A stretch of 51,776 nt of DNA from JAHWKI01 sp035513575 (lineage in GTDB: Bacteria > Gemmatimonadota > Gemmatimonadetes > Longimicrobiales > RSA9): assembly GCA_035513575.1 (NCBI GenBank), contig DATKBW010000102.1, forward strand, positions 1-51,776. Direction: 5' to 3'. The notes below the pieces were generated by a model that ran no database searches, was not told where the DNA came from, and was given only the letters and a program-made list of their open reading frames with translations. Below, piece after piece: positions 39,565 through 47,107 of this stretch (positions within the stretch are counted from its first letter, which is position 1; each line of letters begins with the position of its first letter). Made by a program: the position numbers and the translations under genes.

Positions 39565-41568
39565 ATGTCGAGCCCGTCAACGGGGGTGTCAATCGTCGCG
39601 GTGGATACCGGGGGCACCTTCACGGACGTGGTGGCGCTCACCGACGGCGCCCTGACCGTCCTCAAGGTGCCCTCCACCCCGGACGACCCCGCCCGCGCCG
39701 TCCTCGACGGGATCCGCGCCGCGCTCTCTCCAGGCCGCGCCTTCGTCCTCATCCACGGCTCCACCGTGGCCACCAACACGCTCCTCGAGCGCACGGGCGC
39801 CCGCGTCGCCCTCGTCACCAACCGCGGCTTCGAGGACGTCATCGAGATCGGCCGCCAGAACCGCCCCCAGCTCTACGCCGTCGTCGGACACCGGCCACCG
39901 CCGCTCGTCGCCCGCGACGACCGCCACGGCATCGCCGGCCGCCTCGGACCCGACGGCGGCGAGATCGAGCCCCTGGACCCCGACGACCTCGCCGCCCTCC
40001 CCGCCCGCCTCGCCGGCGCCGACGCCATCGCCGTCTGCCTGCTCCACTCCTACGCCCGGCCGGACCACGAGGAGCGCGTCGCCGCCGCCCTCGGGGGGAC
40101 CGGGATCCCCCTCTCCGTGTCCGCCCGGCTCCTTCCCGAATACCGCGAGTACGAGCGCACCGCAACCACCGTCGTGAACGCCTACATCGCCCCCCGCATG
40201 GACCGCTACCTCGGCCGCCTCGCCGAAGCCGCCGGCGCCGCGCGCGTGCGGATCATGGGCTCCGGCGGGGGCGCGATCCCGGTCGAGCGCGCCCGCCGCG
40301 AGCCCGTGCACACGGTGCTCAGCGGCCCCGCGGGCGGCGTGGCCGGCGCCCTCGAGGTCGCCGCGCAAGCCGGCGTCCGGGACATCCTGACGTTCGACAT
40401 GGGGGGCACCTCCACCGACGTCTCCCTCTGCCCCGGCGAGCCGCTGCACACGCGCGAGTTCACCATTGCCGGGCTGCCGGTGGCGGTGCCCGTGCTGGAC
40501 ATCCACACGGTGGGCGCGGGGGGCGGGTCGATCGCCGAGGTGGATGCGGGCGGTGCGCTCCGGGTGGGGCCCCGCAGCGCCGGCGCGGATCCCGGTCCCA
40601 TCTGCTACGGGCGCGGAGGGCGCCGCGTGACCGTGACGGACGCGCACGCGTGGCTGGGGCGCCTTCCGGCCGACGTCTTCCTGGGCGGCGCGGCGCCCCT
40701 GGACCGGTCCGCCATCGAGGCCCCGCTGCGGGAGCTCGCCGCCGCCATCGGCACCGATCCCGACGCCGCCGCGGAGGGGATCCTGGCCGTGGCGGATACG
40801 GCCATGGAGGGCGCGCTTCGGGTCATCTCGGTGGAGCGTGGCCACGACCCGGCCGATTTCACCCTGGTCCCCTTCGGCGGCGCCGCCGGGCTGCACGCGG
40901 CCGAGCTGGCGGAGCGGCTGGGCGTTGCGGCCATCCTCGTCCCGCCGGACCCGGGGGTCCTGTCCGCCTACGGCATGCTCGCCTCCCCCGTCCGGAAGGA
41001 TGCCGCCCGGTCCGTACTGCTCCGGGACGACGCGCCCGCCGCCCGTGTCGAGGCCGTCTTCGAGGCGCTGGAGGCGGAGGCGCTCGCGGCCATGGAGGCC
41101 GAGGGCGTCGCCGCCGCCGCGGTGACGCTGCGGCGCTTCGCCGACGCCCGCTACGTCGGTCAGAGCTTCGAGCTGCGGGTGCCCGCGCGGGACTGGGTGG
41201 CCGCATTCCACGGCGCCCACGCCGCCCGCTACGGCTTCGACCGGCGCGCCGCGGCGGTGGAGCTGGTCACCGCCCGGGTGGAAGCCACCGGTCCCCTCCC
41301 GGACCTCCGTGCGGGTCGCGCGGCGGTGGCGGCGACGCGGGCGGACCCGCCTGCGAGGCGGCCGGAAGGGGAGCGGACGGGCCGCGTCGTCTACAGGCGG
41401 GAGCGCCTCGACGCGCGCGTGGTGGCCCGCGCTGCCCTCGCGGCGGGCGCGACCATGGCCGGACCGGCCGTGGTCCACGAGTACAGCGCGACCACGTGGG
41501 TGCCCCCGGGCTGGACGGCGGAAGCGCTGGAGAGCGGCAGCCTGTCGTTGCGACGGGCCCTGCGCTAA
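39565..41568 (+). CDS. Hydantoinase/oxoprolinase A-type subunit
   Basis: A 667-residue ATP-dependent ring-opening enzyme subunit of the HyuA/oxoprolinase/acetone-carboxylase beta family. Conserved blocks: VDTGGTFTDVVAL, HGSTVATNTLLERTGARVAL, the SGPAGGV and TFDMGGTSTDVSL phosphate loops, and HTVGAGGGSIAEVD. A normal partner (HyuB) gene is not next to it; an unrelated beta-barrel gene follows. ATG 39565 is chosen; ATG 39553, four codons upstream, overlaps the trpE start codon. Substrate (5-oxoproline, hydantoin or similar) cannot be decided. Confidence 0.88.
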   Translation: MSSPSTGVSIVAVDTGGTFTDVVALTDGALTVLKVPSTPDDPARAVLDGIRAALSPGRAFVLIHGSTVATNTLLERTGARVALVTNRGFEDVIEIGRQNRPQLYAVVGHRPPPLVARDDRHGIAGRLGPDGGEIEPLDPDDLAALPARLAGADAIAVCLLHSYARPDHEERVAAALGGTGIPLSVSARLLPEYREYERTATTVVNAYIAPRMDRYLGRLAEAAGAARVRIMGSGGGAIPVERARREPVHTVLSGPAGGVAGALEVAAQAGVRDILTFDMGGTSTDVSLCPGEPLHTREFTIAGLPVAVPVLDIHTVGAGGGSIAEVDAGGALRVGPRSAGADPGPICYGRGGRRVTVTDAHAWLGRLPADVFLGGAAPLDRSAIEAPLRELAAAIGTDPDAAAEGILAVADTAMEGALRVISVERGHDPADFTLVPFGGAAGLHAAELAERLGVAAILVPPDPGVLSAYGMLASPVRKDAARSVLLRDDAPAARVEAVFEALEAEALAAMEAEGVAAAAVTLRRFADARYVGQSFELRVPARDWVAAFHGAHAARYGFDRRAAAVELVTARVEATGPLPDLRAGRAAVAATRADPPARRPEGERTGRVVYRRERLDARVVARAALAAGATMAGPAVVHEYSATTWVPPGWTAEALESGSLSLRRALR

Positions 41569-41612
41569 CGTTCAGGCGCGTAAAATTGCGACTCCAGACA
41601 GGGAGAATTCAC

Positions 41613-42233
41613 ATGCGTTCCTTCGCAACCGCCCTCTTCGCCGGCGCGCTGCTGGCCGGCGCCATCCCCGCGGCCGCCCAGGTTCCCGGGATCGAGCTCA
41701 GGCTCAACCCCCGCATCGGGCTCTACGTGCCCGTGACGGATCTGGGCGAGTTCACCAGCGGGACGGGCACGACGACGGTCCGGATGGACAACAGCCTGGC
41801 CATCGGGCTCGGCGCGGAGCTCCAGCTCGCCGCGCTCCCCTTCGGGATCCGGGCGAACCTGGACTACGCCACCGGGTCGAGGGTGAACCTGGAGAGCGGC
41901 GGCGTGGAGCAGGAGGGCTCGGAGGCCACGCTGCTGGCCGTGGTCGGCGACCTGGTCTTCCGCCCGCTGCCGAAGATCGTCGCCCTGCAGCCGTACCTCT
42001 TCGCGGGCGGCGGGCTCAAGCAGTACGACTTCGAGACCGAGACGGCCGGCTCGTTCGAGAGCGAGAGCGACCCCACGATTCATCTCGGCTTCGGCCTCGA
42101 CTTCGGCTTCGGCCCCCTCGCCCTCAACGCCGAGCTCGGCGACTACATCTCCTGGTTCGCGTTCACCGACCAGGAGTCCAAGATGCAGCACGACCTCTTC
42201 CTCACGGTCGGCTTCGCCATCGGGCTGCTCTGA
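41613..42233 (+). CDS. Small outer-membrane beta-barrel protein
   Basis: A 206-residue protein with a signal peptide (MRSFATALFAGALLAGAIPA, cleavage after AAAQ). About eight amphipathic strands follow (LNPRIGLYVPVTDLGEF, LQPYLFAGGGLKQYDF, HLGFGLDFGFG), and it closes with LTVGFAIGLL. This is the size and pattern of OmpW/OmpA-barrel-like proteins. GGGAGA lies 7 bases before ATG 41613. The spacing from the hydantoinase (44 bases) permits co-transcription, but no functional link is evident. A strong hairpin follows. Confidence 0.82.
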   Translation: MRSFATALFAGALLAGAIPAAAQVPGIELRLNPRIGLYVPVTDLGEFTSGTGTTTVRMDNSLAIGLGAELQLAALPFGIRANLDYATGSRVNLESGGVEQEGSEATLLAVVGDLVFRPLPKIVALQPYLFAGGGLKQYDFETETAGSFESESDPTIHLGFGLDFGFGPLALNAELGDYISWFAFTDQESKMQHDLFLTVGFAIGLL

Positions 42234-42272
42234 CCACCCGCGCTCCCACAGCCCGCCGGGAGAATGGCGAAC

Positions 42273-42296
42273 GGCCGGGCGCTTCGGCGCCCGGCC
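42273..42296 (+). terminator. 10-bp stem with UUCG tetraloop
   Basis: GGCCGGGCGC, then TTCG, then GCGCCCGGCC: a perfect 10-bp stem closed by a C(UUCG)G tetraloop, one of the most stable RNA hairpins, 40 bases after the barrel gene stop. No T-tract follows. It most likely ends transcription or protects the 3' end of the mRNA. Confidence 0.65.
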
Positions 42297-42303
42297 GCGC
42301 ACC

Positions 42304-42398
42304 GCCGGACACGCCGGACACGCCGGACACGCCGACACGCCGGCCCCGCCGGACACGCCGACATGCCGGCCCCGCCGACACGTCGGCCCCGCCGCGCC
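42304..42398. repeat. GCCGGACAC minisatellite
   Basis: Three exact tandem copies of the 9-base unit GCCGGACAC, then degenerate variants (GCCGACAC, GCCGGCCCC, GCCGACATG) to about 42398. It lies in the 348-base gap between the small barrel gene and the DUF2723 gene; no protein-coding signal is visible here. Confidence 0.75.
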
Positions 42399-42463
42399 GT
42401 TGCCCTTCACCGTTGCCGGTCGCCGTTGCCCTTCGCCGTTGCCGGTCGCCGTTGCCGGTCGCC
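42399..42463. repeat. 13-bp tandem repeat, five copies
   Basis: Five tandem 13-base units, each GTTGCC followed by CTT or GGT, then CACC or CGCC; a decayed sixth unit follows to 42476. It directly adjoins the 9-base array and ends about 118 bases before the DUF2723 start codon. Thirteen is not a multiple of three, so it is not coding. Confidence 0.8.
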
Positions 42464-42580
42464 GGTCCCCGTTCGCGTTGGGTAGTTCCGTGGTGCCGGG
42501 GTTCGGCAGATCCGCTGTCCTGTAGTTCCTGCGCCTGTTAGGTTTCCCGTTTTCTTACGCCGAGCCCCGACCGCGAGTCC

Positions 42581-45070
42581 ATGAACGATTTCCGGAGCGA
42601 GTACCGCCCCCCGTACCTGGCTGCCGCCATCGCCACGGTCTCGGTGTGGCTGCTCTACTTCATCACCCTCGCCCCGACCACCGCGTTCTGGGACACCAGC
42701 GAGTACATTGCCACCGCCCACATCCTGGGCGTTCCCCATCCGCCCGGTAACCCCACGTTCGTGGTGCTCGCCCGCGCCTGGGAGCTGGTGCTGGCGCCCT
42801 TCGGCCTTTCCGTGGCCGAGCGGATCAACCTGTTCAGCGCGACGATGGGCGCCCTCGCCCACGGCTGCTGGTTCCTGGTCTTCCACAGGATCGTCGCGAC
42901 CTTCACGCCCGAGAAGCGGATCCGGCTCCTGGGCGCGGGGCTCGCCGTCCTGGTCAGCGCCACGGCGTTTACCGTGTGGAGCCAGAGCAACGTCAACGAG
43001 AAGGTCTACACGGTCTCGCTGTTCACCATCGCGCTCCTCTCCTGGCTCGCCTTCCACTGGCGGGACAACCTCGGCCGCGGCAAGGATGACAACCTCATCC
43101 TGCTGATGATCTTCATCCTGGCGCTCTCGGTCGGGAACCACCTCATGGCCTTTCTGGCGGCCCCGGCCCTCCTGGTCTTCATCCTGTTGGTGGAGAGCAA
43201 GACGCTCACGCCCTGGAACCCGTGGACTTTCGCCCTCGCGCTGATCGGTCTCCTGATCGCCGTTCTGGTGATCCTGGCCATGCCCCTGGCGCCGTTGTGG
43301 GCCGGCGTGCTCGTCCTCACGCTCGTCGCGGTTTTCGCCGCGTTCGGGAACTGGAAGCTCTATCTGTTCGGCGCGGCCGTGGCGCTGGTGGGGCTCTCGA
43401 TCCACCTCTTCCTCCCGCTCCGGGCCGCCCTCGCGCCCGTCATTAACGAGGCCGATCCCAGCACGTGGACGGCCCTGGGCGAGTCGCTGGCCCGGACACA
43501 GTACGACAAGCCGTCGGTCTTCTCGGATCCGACGGACCCGTCGTTGCCCCGGGGCGCTTCGCTGATCTTCGCCCAGATCGGGAACTACCTCCAGTACTTC
43601 GACTGGCAGTGGGCCCGGTCGGTGGACGGCATGCAGTCGCTGTTCGGCGGCGCCCGCGGCCCGGCCGACCTCCTCACGGGCAGAAGCCTCCGGCCCGTCC
43701 TGACGCTGGTCTTCTCCGCCCTGGGGGTCTACGGCGCCTACGAGCACTTCCACCGTGCCCGGATCAGCTTCTGGTACGTCGCCATCCTCTTCGCCACGGT
43801 CTCCTTCGGGCTCGTCGGGTACCTCAACTTCCGCTACGGCTACACGTTCCCCCAGCCTGGCGGAGGGTACGACCTGGAGCTGCACGAGGTCCGCGAGCGG
43901 GACTACTTCTTCATCGTCAGCTTCAGCCTGTGGGGGCTCTGGTCGGGGCTCGGCCTCCTCGTCCTGTGGCAGCGCCTGTCCCACGCCATGGCGGAGTCGT
44001 TCGCCGCGCTCCGGACCCCGCGGGCTCGCCGGCTGGCCGCCTCGCCCATCCTGGCCCTCGCGTTCCTGCCTCTCCTCCTGAACTGGACCCACGCCGACCG
44101 GTCCGACGATTACGCGGCCCGCGACTGGGCGTACAACATGCTCATGAGCGTGGAGCCCTACGGCGTCCTCTTCACCAACGGCGACAACGACACGTTCCCC
44201 CTCTGGTACCTCCAGGAGGTCGAGGGCATCCGGCGTGACGTGACCGTCATCGTGATGAGCTATCTCAACACCCCCTGGTACGGGAAGCAGCTCGTGCAGC
44301 TCACCACCCCCTGCCCCGAGGGCGTGAACCCGCTCGAGGATCCGACCCGCATCCGCTGCCAGCGCCCCTTCCAGCCGGAGCGGGAGGCCGAGATCTACGC
44401 GCGGCCCCCAGCGCCATCGGACCGGCCCGGTCAACCGCTCGAGGGCGTCGCACCCGGGCCGGCATGGAGCCCGCCCACCCGGCCGATCATGAGCATGTCG
44501 CTGGCGCGGATCGATTCGATCCCCCAGATCTACGCCGCCAATCCGTACAACTTCCTGCTCGAGAACCCCGTCCGCATCAAGGCGGACCAGCTGGAGTTCA
44601 CCGTGCCCGGGAACCGTGTCCTGCTCCCGGCCGACGTGTTCCTGCTGAACATCATCCAGACGTCCCTGGGGGACCGGCCGATCTACTTCGCCACCACGAC
44701 ACAGGCGTACGACCGCATCGGGCTGCGCGGCAACCTCCTCCGGCAGGGCGTCGCGCTCAAGCTGGTCAACGGCGTGATCCACCCCGACGCGGAGCAGGGG
44801 ATCATCGCGCTCCCGGAGAACCTCCAGGTCGCCGGCGGCTACATCGACCTCCCCCGCACCGACACCCTGCTCTGGGACGTCTTCGTCCATCGCGGGGGGA
44901 TCCCCGACGAGTGGGAGTTCTGGCCCGAGCCATCCACCACCAACATCCCCTGGTACTACCTCTACGCCCATTACGCCGCCTACGCCGCCCACAGCATGCA
45001 GGGCCAGGAGGAGCAGGCCGCGGGGCACCTGGAGCGCTTCGAGGCCTGGCGCCAGCTGGCGGAGCGCTGA
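42581..45070 (+). CDS. DUF2723 multi-pass membrane protein (GT-C glycosyltransferase-like)
   Basis: An 829-residue integral membrane protein with ten or more helices in the first 530 residues and a large soluble C-terminal part. The first loop, TTAFWDTSEYIATAHILGVP followed by HPPGNP, has the Asp/Glu arrangement of GT-C enzymes. SQSNVNEKVYTVS and TNGDNDTFPLWYLQEVEGIR are typical DUF2723 blocks. Some members in Bacteroidetes are linked to protein O-glycosylation. ATG 42581 opens MNDFRSEYRPPY without a strong ribosome-binding site. The stop codon overlaps the apparent CTG start of the EamA transporter. Confidence 0.85.
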   Translation: MNDFRSEYRPPYLAAAIATVSVWLLYFITLAPTTAFWDTSEYIATAHILGVPHPPGNPTFVVLARAWELVLAPFGLSVAERINLFSATMGALAHGCWFLVFHRIVATFTPEKRIRLLGAGLAVLVSATAFTVWSQSNVNEKVYTVSLFTIALLSWLAFHWRDNLGRGKDDNLILLMIFILALSVGNHLMAFLAAPALLVFILLVESKTLTPWNPWTFALALIGLLIAVLVILAMPLAPLWAGVLVLTLVAVFAAFGNWKLYLFGAAVALVGLSIHLFLPLRAALAPVINEADPSTWTALGESLARTQYDKPSVFSDPTDPSLPRGASLIFAQIGNYLQYFDWQWARSVDGMQSLFGGARGPADLLTGRSLRPVLTLVFSALGVYGAYEHFHRARISFWYVAILFATVSFGLVGYLNFRYGYTFPQPGGGYDLELHEVRERDYFFIVSFSLWGLWSGLGLLVLWQRLSHAMAESFAALRTPRARRLAASPILALAFLPLLLNWTHADRSDDYAARDWAYNMLMSVEPYGVLFTNGDNDTFPLWYLQEVEGIRRDVTVIVMSYLNTPWYGKQLVQLTTPCPEGVNPLEDPTRIRCQRPFQPEREAEIYARPPAPSDRPGQPLEGVAPGPAWSPPTRPIMSMSLARIDSIPQIYAANPYNFLLENPVRIKADQLEFTVPGNRVLLPADVFLLNIIQTSLGDRPIYFATTTQAYDRIGLRGNLLRQGVALKLVNGVIHPDAEQGIIALPENLQVAGGYIDLPRTDTLLWDVFVHRGGIPDEWEFWPEPSTTNIPWYYLYAHYAAYAAHSMQGQEEQAAGHLERFEAWRQLAER

Positions 45071-45990
45071 CCCCCACCGACACCCCGCGCCGACCGATCC
45101 GCCCCGCCCTCGGCGCCGCGCTCATCCTCGCCGCCGCCGCCCTCTGGGGCAGCCTCGGCCTCTTCGGCCGGCTCGCCTTCGAGCGCGGCGTCTCGCCCGC
45201 CGAGCTCGCCTCCGTCCGCGCCGCCCTCGCGTTCCTCTTCGCCCTCCCGCTCCTCGCCTGGCAACCGCGCGCCCTCCGCGTCCGGCCACGCGACCTCCCC
45301 CTCCTCCTCGCCTACGGCACCGTCTCCGTCGCCCTCTTCTACTGGATCTATCTCGCCGCCGTCGACCGCCTGCCCCTGGCCGTCGCCGCCGCGCTCCTCT
45401 ATACCGCGCCCGCCTTCGTCGTCGCCATCGCCTGGGTGATGCGCTGGGAGCCCGTCCGGCTGCCGCGGCTCGTCCCCCTCGGCATGGTCCTGGTCGGGGC
45501 GCTGCTGGTCACCGGCGCCTGGCGGGTGCTCGGCACGGGGATCGACCCCGTCGGCGCGGCCCTCGGCCTCGGGAGCGGCCTCGCCTACGCCCTCTACACA
45601 GCCATCGGCAAGCGCATCCGCGGCCGTTACGACGCCCTCACCACCATCCTGTGGGCCTATGGCATCGGCGCCGCCGTGCTGGCCATCGCGGCGCCGCCCT
45701 GGTGGGTCCTCATCGATCACCCCGACGCCCGGGGCCTGATCTTCCTTATGGCCCTCGGCCCGACCTTCCTGGCCGCGCTCTTCTTCTTCCGCGGCCTCCA
45801 CCACATCGACGCCAGCGCCGCCAGCATGCTGGCCACCATCGAGCCCGTCGTCGCTGCGCTCCTCGGCCTGGTGTGGCTCGGCGAGGCGCTGACGGTGGAC
45901 GCGGTGGCCGGGATCGCGCTGATCGTGGCGGCGGCAGTGTGGCTGTCGAAGCGCAGCAGGGGGCAGCAGGGGAGTAGGGCCTGGCCTTGA
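45067..45990 (+). CDS. EamA/DMT-family transporter with apparent CTG start
   Basis: About 308 codons encoding ten hydrophobic helices in two EamA halves (LILAAAALWGSLGLFGRLAF, then the second repeat GLGSGLAYALYTAIGKRI and LATIEPVVAALLGLVWLGEA). These transporters export metabolites or amino acids. No ATG, GTG or TTG occurs in frame between the end of the DUF2723 gene and codon 120, but the first helix begins about 15 codons after CTG 45067, which overlaps the upstream stop (CTGA). A coupled CTG start is the simplest reading. The last codons and the stop codon lie in the left inverted repeat of the transposase element, so the natural C-terminus has probably been replaced. Confidence 0.8.
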   Translation: MTPTDTPRRPIRPALGAALILAAAALWGSLGLFGRLAFERGVSPAELASVRAALAFLFALPLLAWQPRALRVRPRDLPLLLAYGTVSVALFYWIYLAAVDRLPLAVAAALLYTAPAFVVAIAWVMRWEPVRLPRLVPLGMVLVGALLVTGAWRVLGTGIDPVGAALGLGSGLAYALYTAIGKRIRGRYDALTTILWAYGIGAAVLAIAAPPWWVLIDHPDARGLIFLMALGPTFLAALFFFRGLHHIDASAASMLATIEPVVAALLGLVWLGEALTVDAVAGIALIVAAAVWLSKRSRGQQGSRAWP

Positions 45991-46007
45991 AACTTGACTT
46001 GTTACAA
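45977..46007 (+). repeat. Left 31-bp inverted repeat
   Basis: It pairs with 47036-47066, 30 of 31 bases matching. It contains the EamA stop codon at 45988-45990. Confidence 0.92.
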
Positions 46008-46078
46008 ACGCCACGGCCTCATGCACTTCGGCCGATGCAACCATGGCTGCGCCCCACGGCGACAACATTTTGGGGCGC

Positions 46079-46993
46079 ATGGCCAGACCCCCGCGTCCCA
46101 ACGTTCCGGGCCACGCATTCCACCTCACGACCCGGCTCCAGGACCGGGCCCACAGGTTCACGGGCCCGATCCGGGACAGGGTACTCCACGCGATCGCGCG
46201 AAACGTGGCGCGTTCGGATATCCGGTTGCTGGCCTTCGTCGTGATGACGAACCACCTCCACCTTGTCGTCATTCAGGGCACACGGTCGCTCGGCAGATTC
46301 ATGCAGCCCCTCCTGACCTCCATCGCCCTTTTGGTGCGCGGGGCACATGGTCTCGAAGGTCACGTGTTCGAACGGCGCTTCCATCACACGGCCTGCCGCG
46401 ACCTGGATCACCTGCGCAACGCGATCGCCTACACCCACGCCAATCCCGTCCGAGCCGGACTATGCGAGCACCCGAGGGACTATCGCTGGAGCTCGCACGC
46501 GCTGTATGAGTCCGGGGCGCGCAGGCGCCGCCGCGGAGCAGCCGTTGCGGTCGACGTGGCCACCGGCCTGACTGCGTTCACTGCCCATGGCCCGGCCACC
46601 CGCGACCCCAGGGGGAGCTACCTTCTGTTCCTGGAATCCTTCCTGTGCGCACCGCCCTGGGAGCCCGACTCCCCTGCCGTCCCCAGCGAACGGTCGCGGC
46701 AGGCGGAAGCGACAGTCGCGAGGGACGACGACGGCCTTCACGGTTCTGGTTGTCCAGCGAGGCCGGCGCTCGACTGCATCGCCGCGGAAGTTCTCGATTA
46801 TCGAGGCGCTCCCACCTTCGACGAGGTTACCTCGCGCTGGGGCTCGAGAGCCCGCTTTGACGCCCGGACCCGGATCGCCTTCAATGCATCGCGCGCGGGG
46901 TACACCGGGCGGGAGATCGCCACTTTCCTGAAGGTCACGGAAGGGGCCGTGTCGCGGATGCTCCGCCGCACGATGAGCGGCCCTGTGCCCTGA
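46079..46993 (+). CDS. REP-associated tyrosine transposase-like protein (Y1/HUH)
   Basis: About 304 residues. The Y1 transposase domain shows VPGHAFHLTTR, the HUH motif NHLHLVV and, downstream, RNAIAYTHANPVRAGL, the segment that carries the likely catalytic tyrosine in RAYT proteins. RAYTs cut and join single-stranded DNA at palindromic REP sequences. The C-terminal part (EIATFLKVTEGAVSRMLRR) is a helix-turn-helix. ATG 46079 starts at the usual MARPPRPNVPG; ATG 46043 is possible. The frame appears complete, so the protein could be active. Long middle region 150-240 is Arg/Ala/Pro rich and not conserved. Confidence 0.88.
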   Translation: MARPPRPNVPGHAFHLTTRLQDRAHRFTGPIRDRVLHAIARNVARSDIRLLAFVVMTNHLHLVVIQGTRSLGRFMQPLLTSIALLVRGAHGLEGHVFERRFHHTACRDLDHLRNAIAYTHANPVRAGLCEHPRDYRWSSHALYESGARRRRRGAAVAVDVATGLTAFTAHGPATRDPRGSYLLFLESFLCAPPWEPDSPAVPSERSRQAEATVARDDDGLHGSGCPARPALDCIAAEVLDYRGAPTFDEVTSRWGSRARFDARTRIAFNASRAGYTGREIATFLKVTEGAVSRMLRRTMSGPVP

Positions 46994-47035
46994 CGACCGC
47001 CCACCGCGGAGCCCGATGGCGCACCGCGCGCCCAA

Positions 47036-47066
47036 TTGTAACAAGTCAAGATTCAAGGCCAGGCCC
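47036..47066 (-). repeat. Right 31-bp inverted repeat
   Basis: Inverted partner of 45977-46007. It lies 42 bases after the transposase stop and 41 bases from the sbcC stop codon. Confidence 0.92.
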
Positions 47067-47107
47067 CCTGGGCCCCCTGCGGCCCTGCGGCGGCCGATCC
47101 CTGCTGA

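Larger units (their letters stand above)
45977..47066 (+). mobile_element. RAYT-type transposase element bounded by 31-bp inverted repeats
   Basis: The element of about 1.09 kb is bounded by 45977-46007 and the inverted 47036-47066. The repeat begins GGGCCTGGCCTTGAA and ends CTTGACTTGTTACAA, and the two copies differ at a single central base (A against T). Inside is one gene for a Y1-type (IS200/RAYT-like) transposase. I see no target-site duplication, in agreement with Y1 chemistry. Sequence just outside both ends is GCAGGGG-rich, so the similarity may extend further in degenerate form. Confidence 0.85.
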
